Origin: Struthio camelus
Taxonomy: Eukaryota > Chordata > Aves > Struthioniformes > Struthionidae
Assembly: GCF_040807025.1 (NCBI RefSeq)
Contig: NC_090946.1
Span: forward strand, 5,436,001 to 5,500,000
Direction of reading: 5' to 3'
DNA: 64,000 bases
How positions within the stretch are numbered: the first letter of the stretch is position 1; each line of letters opens with the position of its first letter. The translations under genes and the position numbers were made by a program. Of the stretch, positions 58,593 to 64,000 are shown in pieces. The notes beneath the pieces are model-generated. The model was not told the origin of the DNA, ran no database searches, and saw only the letters and a program-made list of their open reading frames with translations.

Positions 58593-61500
58593 ATGGCCAC
58601 CACCAGCCAGCTGCCCACCAGGGCACTGGGGCTGCTGCTGTGCATGCAGCTGTGCAGGGGTGAGTGCCTGCGCGTTCTCTGGGGCTGGGGTCGCCTGCCC
58701 TCATGCCCAGAGTGGGAGGCAGCCCTGGGGCTCGGGTGGTGACCATGGGCTCAGTTGGGTCACCACAGGGTTGCGCGTGGCCTGTTCAGACAGGCTTGCT
58801 CGTGAGACTGGTGGAGTCATCTCACTAGGGCAGCCTTTGAGGGCTCACAGAGCCTGGGCTGTGCTTGGGACAGGTCTTCTGCCGATGGAGCCAAATGCTG
58901 GGCCCATGTGGCGGGATACATTCCCTGCCCTGTCCCCCTTGCATTGGGTGCCAGGTGTTGAAGGGCTGGGTATGGCCCTGCCTTTCTTCAAAGTGGGTGT
59001 CCTGCAGTGCCCAGGGCTTTTCCACCCACACGGCTATCCCTCGTGCCAAGGGGTGGGCTCGGAGCAGGGAGTGGAGACTGGGAGAGCAAGGGACAGCCGT
59101 GGGACACAGCCACCTGGGACAGGTGGACAGGGCAGGTTGTGATGGGCCCACGGGGTGCAACAATGGAGCTCAGTGCCCTCCTTTCTGGTCCCGCATGGGC
59201 ACCCACAGGCACCGAGGAGCTGCGGCTGGTGGACGGAGGCAGCCGCTGCGAGGGCCGCGTGGAGGTGAAGCACGAGGGCCAGTGGGGCACTGTGTGCAGC
59301 TACGACTTCACCTGGGTTGTCCGCGGGGCCTCCGTGGTCTGCAGGCAGCTGGGATGTGGCACTGTGGCAAGGACCTCCCCGTACACGCCGTTTGGGGCCG
59401 GGACTGGCCGGATTTGGCTGCAACCTTTCTTCTGCAGTGGTACCGAGTCAGCACTCCACAACTGCCCACACTTTGGCTGGGGCCAGCACTACTGCAACCA
59501 TGACACGGACATTGGGGTGACGTGCTCAGGTGTGGGATTGGGTGACTGTGCTGGGATACAGCCCCTTGGCTGTGCCGGGTTGGGAGAGGGCATGGTTCTG
59601 CCAAGGGCCTCCCCTCTGGGGCCTCCCCAGGCAGAGATGGGGGGAGGGAGTGGGGCCGGGGCGCAGCACCCTCATGGCCTGCCTGCCCACATCTCTGATG
59701 CAGATGCCGTGGAGCTGAGGCTGGTGAACGAGGGCAGGCTGGAGGTGAAGCTGCGGGGCCAGTGGGGAGCAGTGGCAGACAGCGCCTGGGACATGGAGGA
59801 CGCTGAGGTGGTGTGTCAGCAGCTGGGCTGTGGCTCAGCCCAAAGTGCCCCTGGCGTGACCCGCTTTGGGGAAGGGTCTGGACCAATTCATCTTGTATGG
59901 CCTGACTGTCGTGGTGACGAGTCTGCCCTCTGGGACTGCACAATCCCGGGATGGGGGCCGTACAATGTCACCCATGGCTGGGATGTTGGTGTGGTCTGTC
60001 AAGATAAGACCTCTGTGGCGGCTCCGTACAGCCTTGCACCTGGGTCCAGTGGTGGCAGCAGTAAGGCTCTTGGGCAGCCCCGTCACAACCCTCCCAGTGG
60101 ATCTCGAGGGATCCCCAAGAGACCCCAGGCTCTCTGCCCCAACAGGATTTGTGCAGCTGGACGGCGGGGACGGCGCCTGCTCGGGCCGCGTGGAGGTGAG
60201 GCAGGGCCGTGCCTGGGCCACCCTCTGCGAGGGCCATGTGGACCTCAACACCGCCCACATCATCTGCAAGGAGCAGGGGTGCGGAGCAGCTCTGGCCGTC
60301 ACCGGGGCGGCGCGCTTTGGGGCAGGAGCCGGGCCCATCTGGGACGGGGGCTTCGAGTGTGCAGGCAACGAATCCCTCCTGTCCACCTGCGCCCGACGAC
60401 TGCCCCACGGCCAGCGCTGCAACCACACCAGCGACGCCGGCGTCGTCTGCTCCCGTAAGAGCACGCGGTGAGGGGCAGAGGCTGCAGATGGGGGGTGCAG
60501 GGAGATGGGAAGTGGGCACAGGGTGGTCCTGGGCAGGGATGGGCGGAGAGGCTGCGGGCTGCCTTGTGGCAGCCCCCAGGGTGCCGGCAGGCAGAGGGGT
60601 CGGGGCAGGCAGAGGGCTGCCGTGCCTGCATGCCCCCACCGTCCTATGGGGACAGCGCTCGGCACCGGGGCCCGTCGCCTCCAGCGCCCTTTCTCCATCG
60701 CAGCCTACACAGGCTTCAGGCTGGCCAACGGCAGCACGGCGTGCGCAGGGCGAGTGGAGGTGGAGGCGCAGGGCACCTGGGGTGCCCTCTGCGACGCCGG
60801 CTGGGACGAGCCCGACGCCCACGTGCTCTGCCACCACCTTGGCTGTGGCTTTGCCACCTCTGTGCCCCGCGGAGGGTCTTTTGGGGCAGGCACCGGCCCC
60901 GTGTGGCACGACACCTTTCACTGCAGCGGCAGCGAGTCCCACCTGGCAGAGTGCCCTGCCACGGCGCTGGGCATCCCCGCCTGCTCGCCAGGCCACACTG
61001 CCGCCGTCCAGTGCTCAGGTGCGTGTGGGGCGGGCAGCAGCGGCCACGAGGGTCTCCTGGCGGGCAGGGCACCGGGCACCCCAACACTGCGGGGTCCCAC
61101 TCCCCGGGTTGCCACTGCCACCAGGAGCTGTGGGGCGCAGGGCGCGTCTCGGGCAGCACGGCCATTTCAGGCCAAGGGGAGGGCTGAGGCAGGTGCAGAG
61201 CAGGAGGGAGCCCGCCTAGAGGAGGGCAGTGGCGCCGGGCTGTCCCCCTCCGTGCCGGGGGCTCCGCGGCCCCCCCGGTGCTGCCATCTGCCCCGGTGCT
61301 GCTGCAGCCACGCCAGGGAGGGATGTGGCGGGCGCTCTCTGCTCTGCCCCACCGCCCCGGCCCCGCTGGCAGCCCTCGGAGGGCTCGCCGGCCATCGACG
61401 CCGCCTCTGGGCTGGCGGGGCCGGGGGCGGGCGGGGCCCTGCGGGCAGGCCCAGCCCCCAGCGCTCCCCGCAGCCCCCTCAGGGCATGTGCCCTCTCGGA

Positions 61501-64000
61501 GGGACCAGGTGGCGCTGAACCCCTGCGGCTGGTGGACGGGGAGAGCCGCTGCGACGGGCACCTGGAGATGGCCCTGGGCGACGCCTGGGGCCCGGTGCTG
61601 GCCGAGCGGTGGGACGCGAGCGGCGCCACCGTGGTGTGCCGGCAGCTGCGGTGCGGCGCGGTGGAGCAGGCCTACGCCGCCCCGCTGCTGGGACCAGCGT
61701 CGAGCCGCGTGGGGCTGAGCGGGCTCCGGTGCGCAGGCACGGAGGCTCGCCTGGCCCACTGCAACGCCACGGCCGCCACGGCTGCGCCGGCGGGCCGCGC
61801 CCACCAAGCGGCCGTTGTCTGCTCGGGTGAGTGTGCCGGGAAGGGCCCCGGGGCCCTGGGGCACCGCCCGCACCAAAGGGGCTGCCCCAAGCCGGGCTGT
61901 CTCCCGCTGCAGGCAGCCGGCGCCTACGGCTGGCGAGCGGCCCCGGCCGCTGCGCCGGCAGAGTGGAGCTCTACGTCCGGGGCGCCTGGAGCAGCGTCTG
62001 CCAGGACTCGTGGCACCTGTCCGACGCCGCCGTCGTCTGCCGCCACTTGGGCTGCGGCCAGGCCCTGGCAGCGCCCGCCTCGGCCCGCTACGGCCGCGGC
62101 TCGGGGCCGCTGTGGCTGGGCGCTGGTGGCTGCTCCGGGGCCGAGGCCACGCTCTGGCACTGCCCGGCCCCGGCCCCGGCCCCGGCCCCGGCCCCGGGGC
62201 AGCGCGGGTGCAAGCAGGGCGCCGGCGCAGCAGCCGTCTGCTCAGGTCAGCACCGCCCTCCACCGGGGCCGGCGCCAGCGGCACTCTGGCAGCGGCCGTG
62301 GGGCCAGCCCTCCCCACTCGCCTCCCTGCCCACCTCCCAACACCCTGGGCACTGCCGGCGGGCAACGCGGCGCCTCGGCCCCGCCGACGTGGGCTCCTCT
62401 CGCTGCCTGGGGGAAGCGCTCGGGCTGGCGGGGCTGTGTGCCCGACGCCAGCTGAGCTGCCACCTCCGTGCTTGCCCCTTGCAGAGCTCACAGCCCTGCG
62501 GCTGGTGGGCGGCAGCGGCTGCGCCGGGCGCCTGCAGGTCTTCTACAACGGGACGTGGGGCAGCGTGTGCGCCAACGGCACCAGCCGCGCCACAGCCGCC
62601 GTGGTGTGCCGGCAGCTGGGCTGCGGGGCCGGGGGCAGCCTGGCGGCCGTCCCCGCAACCCCCCAGGCCGGGGGCCCCGCCTGGCTGGCCTGGGTGCAGT
62701 GCGGCGAGGGGGCCGACTCCCTCTGGCGCTGCCCCTCCGCCCCCTGGCACCCGCACCACTGCCGCTCCCCCGGGGACACCCACATCACGTGCCACGGGCA
62801 GCCTCCAGCCAACAGCGCGACTCCCACGCCAGCCCCCACCACCGCCTGCCCCGCCGGCGCAGCCTGCACAGGTAGCTCTGCCCGCCCAGGCCAGCACCGT
62901 GGCCCCACGCACCCTCCCGCTCTGGCCGCTGCAGCCCAGGGCAAGGCCAGCACCTCTGGCAAGGACAGGCCTGCTGCTGGCCTGCTGCCACCCCTCCGCC
63001 CAACACAGGGCTTGACCCCAGGCCAAAGGGTGCCCTCCTTGGCCTCCCTGTCCCGGCAGCCACTCCCCTGCATCCCCCCAGGCATCCACTCCTCCTCTGG
63101 ACAATGCAGCATGCCAGAGGCTCCACGGCCTCCCTCCACCTCCACCGCCTTTCCATGTCCTCACAGGTGCCCCCAGGAACCCCCCAACACCTGCTGGGGC
63201 CATGCCGCTGACCACCGTCCTCTGCATCGTCCTGGGGACCCTTCTGTGCCTGGCCCTGGGGGCCCTCGCCGTGCAGGCATGGCGCTCCATGGCTCGGCGC
63301 ACAGGTGAGTCCCACCGGGGGTCTCTGCGGCTGAAGCTACCAGGACGAGGGGTCCCGGCAGAGCCAGAGAGGCCTGGGGGCTGCTTATGTCTCCTGGCAC
63401 TGCCCAACCCAGCTGCACACGGTGGGGACAGGCACAGCAGAGCAGGCCAGAAGGCCAGTGCAGAGCTAGGGCAGGACCCGGCACAACATGGGCACCACGC
63501 AGGGGCACCGCAGCCACTCCGACGATAGGGCAAAACCCCTATGGGGCTGGGCCACAGGGTTATCGCGGGGAGAGCTGGTGACCTCCAGCATCCCACGTGC
63601 TGCACCCACGGCCTCGGGTTATCACTGCCCTTCATTTCCAGGCCCCCACAGAGCTGCAGATACACTCTCAGAGGCAGAGGCCGTCTATGAGGAGCTCGAC
63701 TACACCCTGACACCCGAGTACCAGCAGGTCCCCAGTGGCTCAGGTGTGTGCACCCAGGGCCTGACAGCCAGTGGCGCGTTGAGGCCCCCATACAACCAGC
63801 TCAGCAGCCCGGCAGGGAGCCTGCCCACGTGCTGGCCACAGGGAGGGAGCTGCAGCAAGGGGGCCTCTCCTGGCCAGCAGCAGTCCTCACTCTGCCAAGA
63901 GGACATCCTGTCCCCGCTGCTGGCCAGGCCATGGGGCCACACACCCTGCCCTAACACCCCATCCTCCAGCCTCACCATCGCAGGGCTCAGGGACCAAGCT
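58593..64000 (+). CDS. WC1/CD163L1-like SRCR receptor, copy 6 (cut by window end; SRCR2 exon lacks a normal donor)
   Basis: Exons: 58593-58659, 59209-59529, 59704-60003, 60146-60454, 60704-61018, 61509-61826, 61913-62245, 62485-62871, 63167-63304, 63642-63743, 63991 onward; the last two tail exons lie outside the window. All exons read open. The SRCR2 exon has a 15-base in-frame loss (VNEGRL where others have VNGGGPCEGRL), which removes its first cysteine, and the base after it is A in place of the donor G (60004, caag-ataaga). Retaining the 142-base intron would shift the frame and reach a stop at about 60456. Skipping the exon keeps the frame and gives a six-domain receptor. SRCR3 has VQLDGG where others have VRLVGG. 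SRCR5 and its C8 are intact, unlike copies 1 and 4. Promoter and upstream flank are unit 3-like, but intron 1 is unit 1-like. Confidence 0.8.
62164..62199 (+). repeat. Coding hexanucleotide repeat (ccggcc)n in SRCR6, copy 6
   Basis: Five ccggcc units. Confidence 0.9.

Noticed and set aside
60004-60145. AT-AC (minor spliceosome) intron after SRCR2 in copy 6
   Set aside because: The intron ends in cag, lacks a minor-class branch site that I can see, and four sister copies have an ordinary gtaaga donor.

Overview
The window looks like avian DNA. It is GC-rich, with short introns and CR1 LINEs whose 3' ends carry the typical bird/reptile CR1 terminal motif. It holds a tandem array of one multi-exon receptor family. 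No bacterial operons, rRNA, tRNA or CRISPR were seen.

Each complete unit (about 10 kb) runs left to right: inter-unit spacer, an old minus-strand CR1 fragment, a GC-rich flank of about 1 kb, a compact promoter (two GATA motifs, inverted CCAAT, TATA), then a 13-exon plus-strand gene. The gene encodes a type I membrane protein of about 973-975 aa: signal peptide, seven group-B-like SRCR domains (one exon each, all phase 1-1), a short Pro/Thr-rich stalk, one transmembrane segment, and a cytoplasmic tail with tyrosine motifs (AVYEELDYTL, DGYDDAS and a C-terminal GYDDVGIG) that closely resemble those of ruminant WC1 and CD163L1. I call it a WC1-like/CD163L1-like (SCART-type) scavenger receptor family, probably on lymphocytes or myeloid cells. 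The cell type is inference.

Six units are present. Unit 1 (gene 3722-9926) and unit 4 (33512-39716) share two frameshifts, in the exons for SRCR2 and SRCR5. Unit 2 (18520-19969) is a remnant with only the four tail exons. Unit 3 (23724-29708) and unit 5 (48599-54814) read intact. Unit 6 (58593 to the window end) is cut off by the window and has a mutated splice donor after its SRCR2 exon.

On top of the 10-kb repeat there is a higher-order duplication at an offset of about 29.8 kb: roughly 1300-17587 matches 31090-47380, including a near full-length CR1 insertion of 4.58 kb in both copies. Unit 2 and unit 5 share that insertion site, but unit 2 then lost its gene body. Spacer, promoter, intron 1 and intron 12 variants group the units differently, so the array has been reshuffled by unequal exchange or gene conversion.

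Membrane-proximal domains 4-7 are nearly identical among copies; domains 1 and 2 vary most. Domains 2 and 5 lack the same two cysteines (C2 and C7, normally a disulfide pair) in every copy, and these are the two domain exons that are damaged in copies 1 and 4. Because both exons are phase-symmetric, skipping them would leave a five-domain receptor in frame.
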